Positions 1-6,229 of a stretch of 40,369 bases of DNA are shown piece after piece. Position 1 is the stretch's first letter. Every line of letters starts with the position of its first letter. The stretch is from a virus. Under the pieces are notes generated by a model, which was given only the letters and a program-made list of their open reading frames with translations, was not told the DNA's origin and searched no databases. The DNA is taken from positions 1 to 40,369 of the IMG/VR virus record IMGVR_UViG_3300027706_000026; one strand, written 5' to 3'. The translations under genes were made by a program, and so were the position numbers.

Positions 1-18
1 GCCGGAGCCCGCGCCGCG

Positions 19-258
19 ATGATCCTGAAGACCCCCGACAATCCCAGCGGCTGCCCGCTCGACGAGGTGCTGGGGCGGATCTCGGTCGAGCTGCAAAGCG
101 AGGGCATGCGGCGCAGCGACCCCCATCTCACCGCCGCCGTCACCGAGATCTCGGGACTGCTGTTGCAGGCGCAAGGCGTCCATCGCCGCGCCCGCGCGCA
201 AGGCTGTGCGATCGACAGCTTTCCGATGCCGCGGCTGGCGCCCGGACGACCGCGCTGA
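19..258 (+). CDS. Hypothetical small protein, possibly 5'-partial
   Basis: A 79-residue protein that I do not recognise. The frame is open to the left edge of the window (codons for Ala-Gly-Ala-Arg-Ala-Ala precede the ATG), so the true start may lie upstream and the gene may be truncated here. The sequence is soluble-looking and mostly helical, with no membrane segment and no cysteine cluster; its C-terminus is Arg/Pro-rich. It ends about 110 bases before the next gene and has the same orientation as the early genes that follow. Codon use (GC-ending) matches its neighbours, which supports real coding. Confidence 0.5.
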   Translation: MILKTPDNPSGCPLDEVLGRISVELQSEGMRRSDPHLTAAVTEISGLLLQAQGVHRRARAQGCAIDSFPMPRLAPGRPR

Positions 259-320
259 GCCGATCACGCTTTTCGATTTCGTTCCAGCGCTTTAAACTTA
301 TTAATCGTTGCGAAACGGCA

Positions 321-366
321 AGGAGCGATGTTGCGGGAGAGGTTCAACCCGCAAGCGCTTTGGTGA
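321..366 (+). promoter_or_regulatory. Possible leader ORF and hairpin upstream of the HAD-like gene
   Basis: AGGAG (321-325) precedes ATG at 328, which opens a 12-codon ORF (MLRERFNPQALW) ending in TGA at 364-366, one base before the ATG of the next gene at 368. The mini-ORF contains a perfect 7-bp hairpin: TTGCGGG at 331-337 pairs with CCCGCAA at 348-354. The gene at 368 has no Shine-Dalgarno of its own, so translational coupling through the leader is plausible. The SD-to-ATG spacing is short (2 bases), which weakens the case; TTG at 331 in the same frame would be better spaced. Confidence 0.3.
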
Positions 367-367
367 C

Positions 368-802
368 ATGGCAAAACGCCGCCTCGCCGTCGAGTTCGAA
401 GGCGTGCTTTACGGGCTTACCGACGACGCCTGGCCGGCGCTCGACCGGGACATGCCGCACCACCGGTTCCTCGGGCTCATGCGCGCGGTCGGCGGCTATG
501 ACGTCATCGTCTATTCGGCGGCCCGACGCGCGCCCCAACGCGAGGCGGTCCGCGCGTGGATTTTTGCCACGGCGCTCAGGGGATTCGCGCTCGAACGCCA
601 TCCCGACCCCGTGAAAGCCGCGGCGGATCTGGTGCTCGAAATCGAGATCGTGCAGTCGATGCCGGGCGACGCGGACGTCGTGATGGAACCCGACGACCGG
701 CTCGGCCTGCCGCGCGGCGAGTATCCGCCGCTCGTGATCCGCCGGCGCCGCGAGCCCGATGACGAGCTGCGTCATGACTTCGACTGCCTGGCGGCGGCGT
801 GA
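368..802 (+). CDS. HAD-like phosphatase-type protein
   Basis: A 144-residue protein starting MAKRRLAVEFEGVLYG. The N-terminal pattern of a hydrophobic strand followed by E-F-E-G-V resembles HAD motif I (hhhhDxDGV) found in short phage HAD-like proteins, and the stretch DVIVYSAARR at about residues 46-55 resembles motif II (hydrophobic strand, then Ser). The usual nucleophile Asp appears as Glu, so activity is doubtful. The fold assignment is inference from these two motifs. I chose the ATG at 368 rather than the in-frame TTG at 308 because the family-like strand starts immediately after it. An antisense ORF over the same bases is a shadow. Confidence 0.5.
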   Translation: MAKRRLAVEFEGVLYGLTDDAWPALDRDMPHHRFLGLMRAVGGYDVIVYSAARRAPQREAVRAWIFATALRGFALERHPDPVKAAADLVLEIEIVQSMPGDADVVMEPDDRLGLPRGEYPPLVIRRRREPDDELRHDFDCLAAA

Positions 803-944
803 GGCGCAGGGCGTCCCTCGATGCGAAGCGCGCGGCGCTGCTCATGGCGGCGCCGCTCGGGGCGCATAACAATTTTGCTATCTCCTCAGCTCTGGATACC
901 CCGGCTGATCTATCCCGAGCTCATCCACCGGTGGCGGCAATAAC

Positions 945-1622
945 ATGGTCAAAGCCCGGCGCAAGCGTGGCCGAACGCGCGATCCCGACGCCAAGCGCAA
1001 CCACACCACGCGGCAGGGGCGCGGGATCATCCCCGCCAAATGCGGCTGCTGCGGGCTTCCGACCTCGCTCATCGTGAGGAAGCGTCTGGCGCTCGCCGGC
1101 GACAGGGCGGTCTCGACGGATTTCCCGCTCGACAATCTCGTCGCCATCGGCTTCCTCACCGAGGAGGAGCGCGATATCGGCATGCGCTTTGCCGCCTTCG
1201 CCTGGTGGCTCTTCGGCGTGCCCTTCGCCGGCACCGAGATGCTTTATGAGCGCGTGGTGTCGGGCGTGACCGATGCCGATCTCTCGCCGCCGCGCATCGG
1301 CGCCGGCGATCCCGAGGCGGAGCGGCGCGAGGCCGAGCGCATGGCGTCGAACCGCCGCCGCTTCGAGCGCATGGAGCGGGCGCTCCGGGCGGCGGCGCCG
1401 CGCGACATCGTGCTCACGGCGCTGAAGCGCGCGGCGCAGTTCCTCGACAAGCCCGGCATTCTGCTGCGCGAAGGTCTCGACCAGGTCACCGGTGCCGACC
1501 TCTACGAGGTCGCGCGCATCAAGAAGGCGCTCGGCATCCTGCTCGCCCAGCAGAAGGCCGAGGACCGCCATGTGCGGCGGGCGAGGGCGGCAAGAATGGA
1601 AGAGAGAGGAGTACAGCCATGA
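945..1622 (+). CDS. Hypothetical phage protein with zinc-ribbon-like CxxC and basic N-terminus
   Basis: A 225-residue protein of unknown function. The first 25 residues are strongly basic, followed by CGCCG at about residues 33-37, a compact cysteine motif that might bind a metal or nucleic acid. The middle holds a hydrophobic helix (AAFAWWLFGVPFAG), probably buried rather than membrane-spanning. The C-terminal half is Arg/Glu-rich helix, likely coiled coil, running to the stop. The gene overlaps the next one by 4 bases (ATGA at 1619-1622), so the two are probably co-translated. The 142-base gap upstream (803-944) holds no ORF I would defend and no promoter clear enough to call. Confidence 0.6.
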   Translation: MVKARRKRGRTRDPDAKRNHTTRQGRGIIPAKCGCCGLPTSLIVRKRLALAGDRAVSTDFPLDNLVAIGFLTEEERDIGMRFAAFAWWLFGVPFAGTEMLYERVVSGVTDADLSPPRIGAGDPEAERREAERMASNRRRFERMERALRAAAPRDIVLTALKRAAQFLDKPGILLREGLDQVTGADLYEVARIKKALGILLAQQKAEDRHVRRARAARMEERGVQP

Positions 1623-1891
1623 TGAGCGGACATGCGCCACGCGGCGGCGGCCTGTTGGGAAAGACCGTGGCGGACCGGGTCACAGGGTTCACCGGTATTG
1701 TCACGGGTCGGGTCGAATACATCACCGGATGCGACCAATGCCTGGTCACGCCGAAGGTGAAGGAAGACGGCTCATCGATCGAGGCGCATTGGTTCGACCA
1801 GCAGCGTCTCCTCGTCCTCGATGGTGAGCCGGTGCTGCAGCTCGACAACGGCGCGACGCCTGGCCCGGATAAAGAGGCGCCGAAGCGGTGA
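1619..1891 (+). CDS. Conserved phage hypothetical, small beta-rich domain
   Basis: A 90-residue protein with the pattern LGKTVADRVTGFTGIVTGR-VEYITGCDQCLVTPK-WFDQQRLLV. I recognise this as a common small protein of alphaproteobacterial and other phages and prophages; its function is not established. The alternating hydrophobic pattern suggests a small SH3- or KOW-like beta barrel (inference). The start is ATG at 1619 or ATG at 1622; GGAG is 10-15 bases upstream in the end of the preceding gene, which it overlaps. No membrane segment is present. The C-terminal 20 residues are polar and probably disordered. Confidence 0.65.
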   Translation: MMSGHAPRGGGLLGKTVADRVTGFTGIVTGRVEYITGCDQCLVTPKVKEDGSSIEAHWFDQQRLLVLDGEPVLQLDNGATPGPDKEAPKR

Positions 1892-1916
1892 CGAGAAATA
1901 ACGCGCCGCCGGGGCA

Positions 1917-2264
1917 TTGGGCGCCGACTATGCCTCGCCGCTGGCGATTCTGCTTATGCGCGCACTCGCCAAAACCTGGGTTGGCGCGCCCGGCATCAAA
2001 CGGCAAAGCCTGTCCGACTGGCTCCGCCAGCTCTCGCCAGATCCTATGTCAGACAGCGGCGACCTCTACTCTGCCGTAGAGAATATCATCGAAGCTCTCC
2101 CCGCCGAGGTCTGGATAGCGAAGGGCGGATGCGGCGGCGAGCCGACCGTCGCGTGTTTCACCGGCGACGGCAGCGACGAGATGCTCAATCGCTGCCTCGG
2201 CTACTGGGCAGTGGACGATCGCATGTGGCCCGGGCTGGAACGCGTGCCACTCATAAAGCGATGA
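1917..2264 (+). CDS. Hypothetical protein
   Basis: A 115-residue protein of unknown function. The frame starts with TTG at 1917; an in-frame ATG at 1956 gives a 102-residue alternative beginning MRALAKTW, and I cannot decide between them. The C-terminal half contains GGCGGEPTVACFTGDGSDEMLNRCL in pieces rich in Gly and Cys, but no motif I can name. It ends in an ATGA overlap with the next small gene, the normal arrangement in this operon. Base composition is slightly less GC-rich than the structural genes. Confidence 0.5.
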   Translation: MGADYASPLAILLMRALAKTWVGAPGIKRQSLSDWLRQLSPDPMSDSGDLYSAVENIIEALPAEVWIAKGGCGGEPTVACFTGDGSDEMLNRCLGYWAVDDRMWPGLERVPLIKR

Positions 2265-2449
2265 GGACATCGCTACAGAATGTACCGTCGACGCTGACGC
2301 CGGCCGAGCTCGCGACGCGGGCCGAGGCTTTCGAGCGCGAGCTGTGGCATCGGCACCGTGCGGTCGTCGTGCGGCTCGACCGGCCGGAAGGATTGCCGCG
2401 GCTCGTGACGATGAGCATCGAGGCCTGGGCCAAGGGGCGCTTCGGCTGA
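2261..2449 (+). CDS. Hypothetical small protein
   Basis: A 62-residue protein beginning MRTSLQNVPSTLTPAEL. The ATG at 2261 overlaps the stop of the previous gene (ATGA, 2261-2264), which is why I prefer it to the upstream in-frame extension that begins at 2129 inside the previous gene. The sequence reads as two helices with a short hydrophobic strand (RAVVVRLDRPEGLPRLVTM) and shows no metal site or membrane segment. It is the last gene before the 173-base non-coding stretch leading to the integrase. Function unknown. Confidence 0.45.
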   Translation: MRTSLQNVPSTLTPAELATRAEAFERELWHRHRAVVVRLDRPEGLPRLVTMSIEAWAKGRFG

Positions 2450-2495
2450 GCGGTCTTTGTTCCCCCGTTCAGCTTTCGTCAAGGAATCGGGCGTA

Positions 2496-2505
2496 TCGTG
2501 CACGA
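2496..2505. repeat. Palindromic half-site of the integrase-region repeat family
   Basis: TCGTGCACGA is a perfect 10-base palindrome in the non-coding stretch between 2450 and the integrase. Its core GTGCAC is shared with the sites at 2576-2585 and 2623-2651, so at least three related sites lie within 160 bases upstream of, and over, the integrase start. Shared repeats of this kind usually mark binding sites for the integrase itself or a regulator (inference). Confidence 0.5.
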
Positions 2506-2575
2506 AATATAGCTCCCGGACTGCGACCGAAACGCGCCGGGGGCTTTTTCTTTGCGCTCGAGGCGCGGGGCATCT

Positions 2576-2585
2576 TGCACGATAA
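2576..2585 (+). repeat. Direct copy of the integrase-region repeat
   Basis: TGCACGATAA occurs here and again at 2624-2633 in the same orientation, 48 bases apart, and in inverted orientation at 2641-2650. It lies just upstream of the integrase start in the non-coding gap. Likely an accessory protein-binding site. Confidence 0.5.
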
Positions 2586-2622
2586 CCGGCCTCCGCCGGC
2601 GTCGCGCGCGACGCCTCAAATC

Positions 2623-2651
2623 ATGCACGATAATCGGGCGTTATCGTGCAT
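2623..2651. repeat. Perfect 11-7-11 inverted repeat, candidate recombinase core or operator
   Basis: Arm ATGCACGATAA (2623-2633), spacer TCGGGCG (2634-2640) and arm TTATCGTGCAT (2641-2651) form a perfect 11-bp inverted repeat around 7 bases. The first three bases of the left arm are the proposed integrase start codon. Inverted 9-13-base arms around a 6-8-base spacer is the geometry of tyrosine-recombinase crossover sites, so this could be the attP core; an autoregulatory operator is the alternative. The geometry is seen directly; both functions are inference. Confidence 0.55.
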
Positions 2652-3603
2652 CGCCGAGCCAGCAAATCCGCCGAATTCGGCGCTCGTGGTGCAGGCCATC
2701 GCGCCGGAGCTCAGAGACGACATCGAAGGGGCCTATTCGCTCAACACCGCCCGGGCCTATCGCGCCGATTGGCGCGACTGGTGCGCCTGGTGCGAAAGAT
2801 CGGGTGTCATACCCACTCCCGCAGCGCCGCGCGCCGTGCGGGACTATCTCGTCGACCTCGCCGCTGGCAAGAAAGTTTCGACGCTGCGCCGGCGGCTCGC
2901 CGCGATCGCGCGCGCGCACAAGATCGCCGGCTATCAATTCGATAGGTCGGATCCGGTCATTCAGCATGCCATGCGGCGACTCGCGCGCGAGCTCGGCACC
3001 GCGCCGAAGGGTCGTGACGCACTGATGACGGCGGACCTGGTGGGTCTGCTCAAGCTCGTGCCGAATACCCTGCGCGGGACGCGCGACCGCGCCATCCTGC
3101 TGATCGTCTTCGCCGGCGGCCTGCGCCGTTCAGAGGCTGTTGACTTAAACATCAACGATCTCGAGTGGCGGCGCGACGGCATCGCCGTGCATTTGCGCAA
3201 GTCGAAAACCGACCAGGCCGGCGCCGGTGAGCTTGTCCTCGTCGAATATGGCAAGCGCGAATCGACCTGCCCTGTGCGGGCGCTGAAAGCCTGGCTCGCG
3301 GGAGCGAAGGTCGAGAGCGGGGCAATCTTCCGTCTCGTCACCGGCGCTACGGCGCTGCCGGATGCCGTCTCCGACCAGCTCGTCTGGCGGCTCATCAAGC
3401 GCTACGGCGCGCGCGCCGGCCTCGACGTCACCATGCTCGGCGCGCATAGCCTGCGCGCCGGCCACGTCACACAGGCGCTCGAGAACGGCGCCGAGCTCGC
3501 CAAGGTCAAGGAGCAGCTCCGCCATCGCCGCCTCGAGACGACGCTCGGCTACAACCGCGGCCGCTCGTTCAAGGGCAACAGCAGCGGGAAGCTCGATCTC
3601 TAG
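2623..3603 (+). CDS. int: Tyrosine site-specific recombinase (phage integrase)
   Basis: A 326-residue tyrosine recombinase catalysing phage integration and excision. An N-terminal SAM-like core-binding domain spans about residues 35-125 (SLNTARAYRADWRDWCAWC onward) and the catalytic domain about 135-320. All six active-site positions are visible: Arg168 (GGLRRSE), Lys195 in the beta-hairpin (LRKSKTD), His275-Arg278 (HSLR), His301 (LRHRR) and nucleophile Tyr310 (TTLGYNRG). The C-terminus is short after the tyrosine. It is XerC-like in size, with no obvious arm-binding domain. The frame is open upstream to 2344, but ATG 2623 follows the end of the previous gene; GTG at 2686 is an alternative start. 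No excisionase gene was recognised nearby. The start codon lies inside a perfect inverted repeat, suggesting autoregulation or an overlapping att site. Confidence 0.92.
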   Translation: MHDNRALSCIAEPANPPNSALVVQAIAPELRDDIEGAYSLNTARAYRADWRDWCAWCERSGVIPTPAAPRAVRDYLVDLAAGKKVSTLRRRLAAIARAHKIAGYQFDRSDPVIQHAMRRLARELGTAPKGRDALMTADLVGLLKLVPNTLRGTRDRAILLIVFAGGLRRSEAVDLNINDLEWRRDGIAVHLRKSKTDQAGAGELVLVEYGKRESTCPVRALKAWLAGAKVESGAIFRLVTGATALPDAVSDQLVWRLIKRYGARAGLDVTMLGAHSLRAGHVTQALENGAELAKVKEQLRHRRLETTLGYNRGRSFKGNSSGKLDL

Positions 3604-3605
3604 CC

Positions 3606-3647
3606 TGTAACTTTTTGACACCTCAAATGAGGGCGAAAAAAGTTACA
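3606..3647. repeat. 42-base compound palindrome downstream of the integrase
   Basis: The outer arms TGTAACTTTTT (3606-3616) and AAAAAGTTACA (3637-3647) match perfectly over 11 bp and enclose a second inverted repeat, CCTCA-AA-TGAGG (3621-3632). It starts two bases after the integrase stop and ends nine bases before the next ATG. The T-tract precedes and the A-tract follows the centre, opposite to a Rho-independent terminator on either strand, so a protein-binding or cruciform site is more likely than a terminator (inference). Confidence 0.55.
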
Positions 3648-3655
3648 TCGGAGCG

Positions 3656-3985
3656 ATGATGCACCAGAGCGCCGATGACATCGCCGAAATGCTCATCGAG
3701 AAGCTCGTCGCCGAGACCGGACCGCTGACCGAGCGTCGGCTTAGGGTGATGTTGACCGAAGCTATCTGCGCTGGCGCACGATCTGCGACTCGTCATGCGG
3801 CAAGCGAGTTGCTCAAGCTTCTCGTCGAATTCGAGAATGAATCCTCGCAGCTCAATGCGACGGCCAACAAGCTCGTGCTGCCGCAGATTCTCCGCATGCG
3901 GCATAAGCTCGACCTGCTCGAGCGCGAATGCCAACAGCACCACGCACGCGCCGACGGCGCAGGCTCATTGACGCCGTCGCGTTAA
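3656..3985 (+). CDS. Hypothetical helical protein
   Basis: A 109-residue, mostly helical, charged protein with heptad-like leucine spacing (ELLKLLVEFENESSQLNATANKLVLPQILRMRHKLDLLE), likely a coiled-coil oligomer. Two adjacent ATGs exist (3656 and 3659); GGAG at 3650-3653 is better placed for the second, which removes one methionine. The gene follows directly on the compound palindrome, so that element may be its operator. No DNA-binding helix-turn-helix is evident. Function unknown; less GC-rich than the structural genes. Confidence 0.55.
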   Translation: MMHQSADDIAEMLIEKLVAETGPLTERRLRVMLTEAICAGARSATRHAASELLKLLVEFENESSQLNATANKLVLPQILRMRHKLDLLERECQQHHARADGAGSLTPSR

Positions 3986-3999
3986 CCCGCGACGGGGGA

Positions 4000-4040
4000 T
4001 CGGGCGTTGGCGCGCCCGAAACCGCGAGGGGACACCTCGC
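4000..4040 (+). other. Two consecutive hairpins in the gap before the methylase gene
   Basis: TCGGGCG (4000-4006) pairs with CGCCCGA (4013-4019) around TTGGCG, and GCGAGG (4024-4029) pairs with CCTCGC (4035-4040) around GGACA. Neither is followed by a T-run, so they are not typical terminators. They fill the 131-base gap between the small helical gene and the methylase gene, and could cap the upstream mRNA or be protein-binding sites. Confidence 0.35.
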
Positions 4041-4116
4041 ATGGACCGACCGCGGCCGATCGTTCGGCCATCCCGCCGCCCTCCGAAGGGCGCAGGAAGA
4101 TTAAACCGGCGCGTTC

Positions 4117-4911
4117 ATGGCAGGGCGAACCATCGCATCAAATGCAACCAAACCTGTTGCACCGTATATCGGGGGCAAGCGGCGGCTGGCCGAGCGCCTG
4201 ATCGCGCGAATCGAGGCGGTGCCACACGAGCTCTACGCCGAGCCCTTTCTCGGCATGGGCGGCGTCTTTCTCAGGCGCCGTCGCGCCGCGAAGTCCGAAG
4301 TAGTCAACGACATCAGCCGCGACGTCGCGACCTTCTTCAGAATCCTGCAGCGTCATTATGTGGCGTTTATGGAGATGCTGAAGTGGCAGCTCACCACGCG
4401 GTCAGATTTCGAGCGCCTTGTCGCCACAGATCCGTCAACGCTGACTGATCTCGAGCGCGCGGCGCGGTTCCTCTACCTGCAGCGCACCGCTTATGGCGGC
4501 AAGGTCGTCGGACGCACCTTCGGCGTGAGCGGCGGCACGGCGCGATTCAACGTAACGCGCCTCGCACCGATGCTCGAGGAAGTGCATGAGCGCCTCGCGG
4601 GCGTGGTCATCGAGTGCCTTCCTTTCCACGACTTCATAACTCGCTACGACGCCGCCGGCGCGCTCTTCTATCTCGACCCGCCCTATTGGGGATCGGAGCG
4701 CGATTACGGCAATGCGTTCCGTCGCGATGAGTTTGCATCGCTGGCTGAGCTTCTCGCCAGCATCAAGGGCAAATTCATCCTATCGCTGAACGACGTGCCG
4801 CAGGTACGCAAGCTGTTCGCACGCTTCGAGCTCGAGCCTGTCGCCACGGCCTACAGCATCGCGGATGGCGCCCAGGTCCCTGCGCGTGAGCTCATCATCT
4901 CCGGACCGTGA
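4117..4911 (+). CDS. DNA adenine-N6 methyltransferase, Dam/D12 class
   Basis: A 264-residue DNA N6-adenine methyltransferase of the D12 (Dam) class, transferring methyl groups from S-adenosylmethionine. Visible motifs: motif X APYIGGKRRL (residues 15-24), motif I PFLGMGG (43-49, AdoMet-binding) and catalytic motif IV DPPY (187-190) inside FYLDPPYWG. The length is normal for the family and the region between motifs I and IV holds the expected helical target-recognition part. The start ATG is preceded by AGGAAGA about 17 bases upstream, which is rather distant. No cognate restriction enzyme gene is adjacent, so this is an orphan methylase; protecting phage DNA from host restriction or changing regulatory methylation are the usual interpretations. 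Target sequence unknown. Confidence 0.9.
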   Translation: MAGRTIASNATKPVAPYIGGKRRLAERLIARIEAVPHELYAEPFLGMGGVFLRRRRAAKSEVVNDISRDVATFFRILQRHYVAFMEMLKWQLTTRSDFERLVATDPSTLTDLERAARFLYLQRTAYGGKVVGRTFGVSGGTARFNVTRLAPMLEEVHERLAGVVIECLPFHDFITRYDAAGALFYLDPPYWGSERDYGNAFRRDEFASLAELLASIKGKFILSLNDVPQVRKLFARFELEPVATAYSIADGAQVPARELIISGP

Positions 4912-4920
4912 GGGAATGCG

Positions 4921-5163
4921 ATGAGCTGGCGTCTCGAAGCGCGAGTGACGACGAAGTTCGCGGCGCTCGATTACGTCAAGGCGGCCCGCGGAAACAACCC
5001 GGATATACCGCCTGTGGCAATCGCCTCGCTCATCTCGGCGATTAGTGCGATGCCCGACCCGGGCGTCGGTCAGAACGTCTACGTGCTTTGCTCGGGAAAC
5101 TTGGACGAGATCGGCGGCGACTTCGCGTTGAGGGTCACGGTCGATCAGATATTCGTTAGCTGA
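4921..5163 (+). CDS. Hypothetical small protein
   Basis: An 80-residue protein starting MSWRLEARVTTKFAAL, nine bases after the methylase stop and so probably co-transcribed. It reads as an N-terminal helix region, a hydrophobic helix (VAIASLISAISAM) and a C-terminal strand pair (VYVLCSGNL... FALRVTVDQIFVS). The hydrophobic stretch is too short and too polar at its flanks to be called a membrane anchor. A GGGAATG sequence just before the ATG can serve as a weak ribosome-binding site. Function unknown. Confidence 0.5.
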   Translation: MSWRLEARVTTKFAALDYVKAARGNNPDIPPVAIASLISAISAMPDPGVGQNVYVLCSGNLDEIGGDFALRVTVDQIFVS

Positions 5164-5176
5164 CGGTCGAGAAGGC

Positions 5177-5506
5177 GTGACAAGGCTTAACGACTTGGTC
5201 CAGAGGGTGGCAGTCGTCGACACGCGCTCCGCCAAACCGGCTGCCAAAGCGGTCGATTCGTTCTATACGTCGCCTCGATGGCGCGCGCTGGTCGCCGGCA
5301 TCATCTCCAAGCGTGGCCGGCGCTGCGAGGATCCGCTCTGCGAATATACTGGCCGCACAGGCATGCGCGTCTTCGGCGATCACATCGTCGAGCTGCAGGA
5401 CGGCGGAGCGCCGCTAGACGAGCATAACGTCATGCTTCGCTGCGGCTCTTGCCATACCCGCAAGACGAATCTTCGCCGTGATGAACGAGCGCGTACCAGA
5501 TATTGA
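5177..5506 (+). CDS. HNH endonuclease, packaging-associated
   Basis: A 109-residue HNH nuclease. The core is Asp68-His69 (GDHIVEL), Asn84 (DEHNVML) and His93 (CHTRKT), framed by two cysteine pairs, Cys50/Cys55 and Cys89/Cys92, expected to bind structural zinc. The start is GTG at 5177 with GAGAAGG just upstream; no ATG occurs before the domain. Small HNH proteins encoded next to the terminase are known in many cos-type phages, where they act with the terminase in cutting concatemers (established for HK97-like phages). The position one gap before the small terminase gene fits that role. Confidence 0.88.
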   Translation: MTRLNDLVQRVAVVDTRSAKPAAKAVDSFYTSPRWRALVAGIISKRGRRCEDPLCEYTGRTGMRVFGDHIVELQDGGAPLDEHNVMLRCGSCHTRKTNLRRDERARTRY

Positions 5507-5638
5507 GGGGGGGTATGTCAATCCTCGACCATCGGGGTGCCCTGTACCGCCATAGGCCACACGCACAGAATTTTTTCCCAAGCGCGCCGGTGAAAAATCC
5601 GTCGTTTCGATCCCATCCAAAATAGACCTCGCCTGTTA
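5507..5638. other. Non-coding gap between HNH and terminase genes, candidate cos region
   Basis: A 132-base gap with no credible ORF and visibly lower GC than the flanks. It includes a run ATTTTTTCCC near 5570 and the near-complementary GAAAAAT about 20 bases later, which could form an imperfect hairpin. In HNH-encoding cos phages the cohesive-end site normally lies beside these genes, so this is the best candidate cos location; no cleavage site can be read from sequence alone. Confidence 0.3.
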
Positions 5639-6229
5639 ATGTCCACGAACGACAAGCGTCTACGCTTCGCCGCGGCCTATCATCTTGATCCGAATGGCAC
5701 AAAGGCCGCCATCACGGCGGGATACAGCCCCAGGACGGCGGCGCCGCAGGCTTCCCGGCTGTTAAGGTCGCCGATCGTCCAGGCGGAGCTCGCGCGTCTG
5801 CGCTCCGCTTCGGCGGAAGCGACGGGCGTCACGCCAGACATGGTCATCGCCGAGCTCGCCCGCATCGGCTTCGCCAAGATCACCGACGTCGTCATCTGGC
5901 GCAGCAACGTCCACGAGATGGGAGAGGTTCGGAATGCCGACGGCGAAGACGAGCTCGTGCTCAACGTTGTCAACCACGTCCAGTTCATCGACAGCGAGAA
6001 GCTACGGCCGGAGATCGTCGCGGCGATCGCCGAGGTCTCCAAATCCTCGACCGGTGCCATCAAGATCAAGATGCACGACAAGATCGCGGCGCTGGTGAAG
6101 CTCGGGCTTCATCTCGGCCTCTTCAACCGCGTCGAGAAGCCGGCGTCGCCCGGCAAGAAGGAGATCGCCCAAGCGCATGCCGACCTGCCGCCCGATCCGA
6201 AATCGGGCTGGAGCGACCTCGTTCACTGA
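5639..6229 (+). CDS. terS: Terminase small subunit
   Basis: A 196-residue DNA-recognition subunit of the packaging motor. The N-terminal part has the Terminase_2-type pattern: RFAAAYHLDPNGTKAAITAGYS (about residues 9-30, helix-turn-helix), then helices ending in SPIVQAELARLR. The middle is an acidic/beta section (MGEVRNADGEDELVLNV) and the C-terminus, with KIKMHDKIAALVKLGLHLGLF, matches the oligomerisation helix seen in this family. The stop overlaps the large-subunit start by one base (TGATG). No strong Shine-Dalgarno precedes the ATG; the T-rich tail of the preceding gap lies close upstream. Confidence 0.88.
   Translation: MSTNDKRLRFAAAYHLDPNGTKAAITAGYSPRTAAPQASRLLRSPIVQAELARLRSASAEATGVTPDMVIAELARIGFAKITDVVIWRSNVHEMGEVRNADGEDELVLNVVNHVQFIDSEKLRPEIVAAIAEVSKSSTGAIKIKMHDKIAALVKLGLHLGLFNRVEKPASPGKKEIAQAHADLPPDPKSGWSDLVH

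Noticed and set aside
331-354. A second tRNA-like T arm (GGTTCAA within a stem)
   Set aside because: Only one stem-loop can be formed; no acceptor, D or anticodon arms surround it.
3606-3647. Interpretation of the compound palindrome as a Rho-independent terminator
   Set aside because: On both strands the T-rich tract precedes the stem centre and no T-run follows the hairpin.
4041-4448. 135-codon ORF overlapping the start of the methylase gene
   Set aside because: Arg/Pro-rich shadow frame; it overlaps the conserved methylase motifs X and I in another frame.
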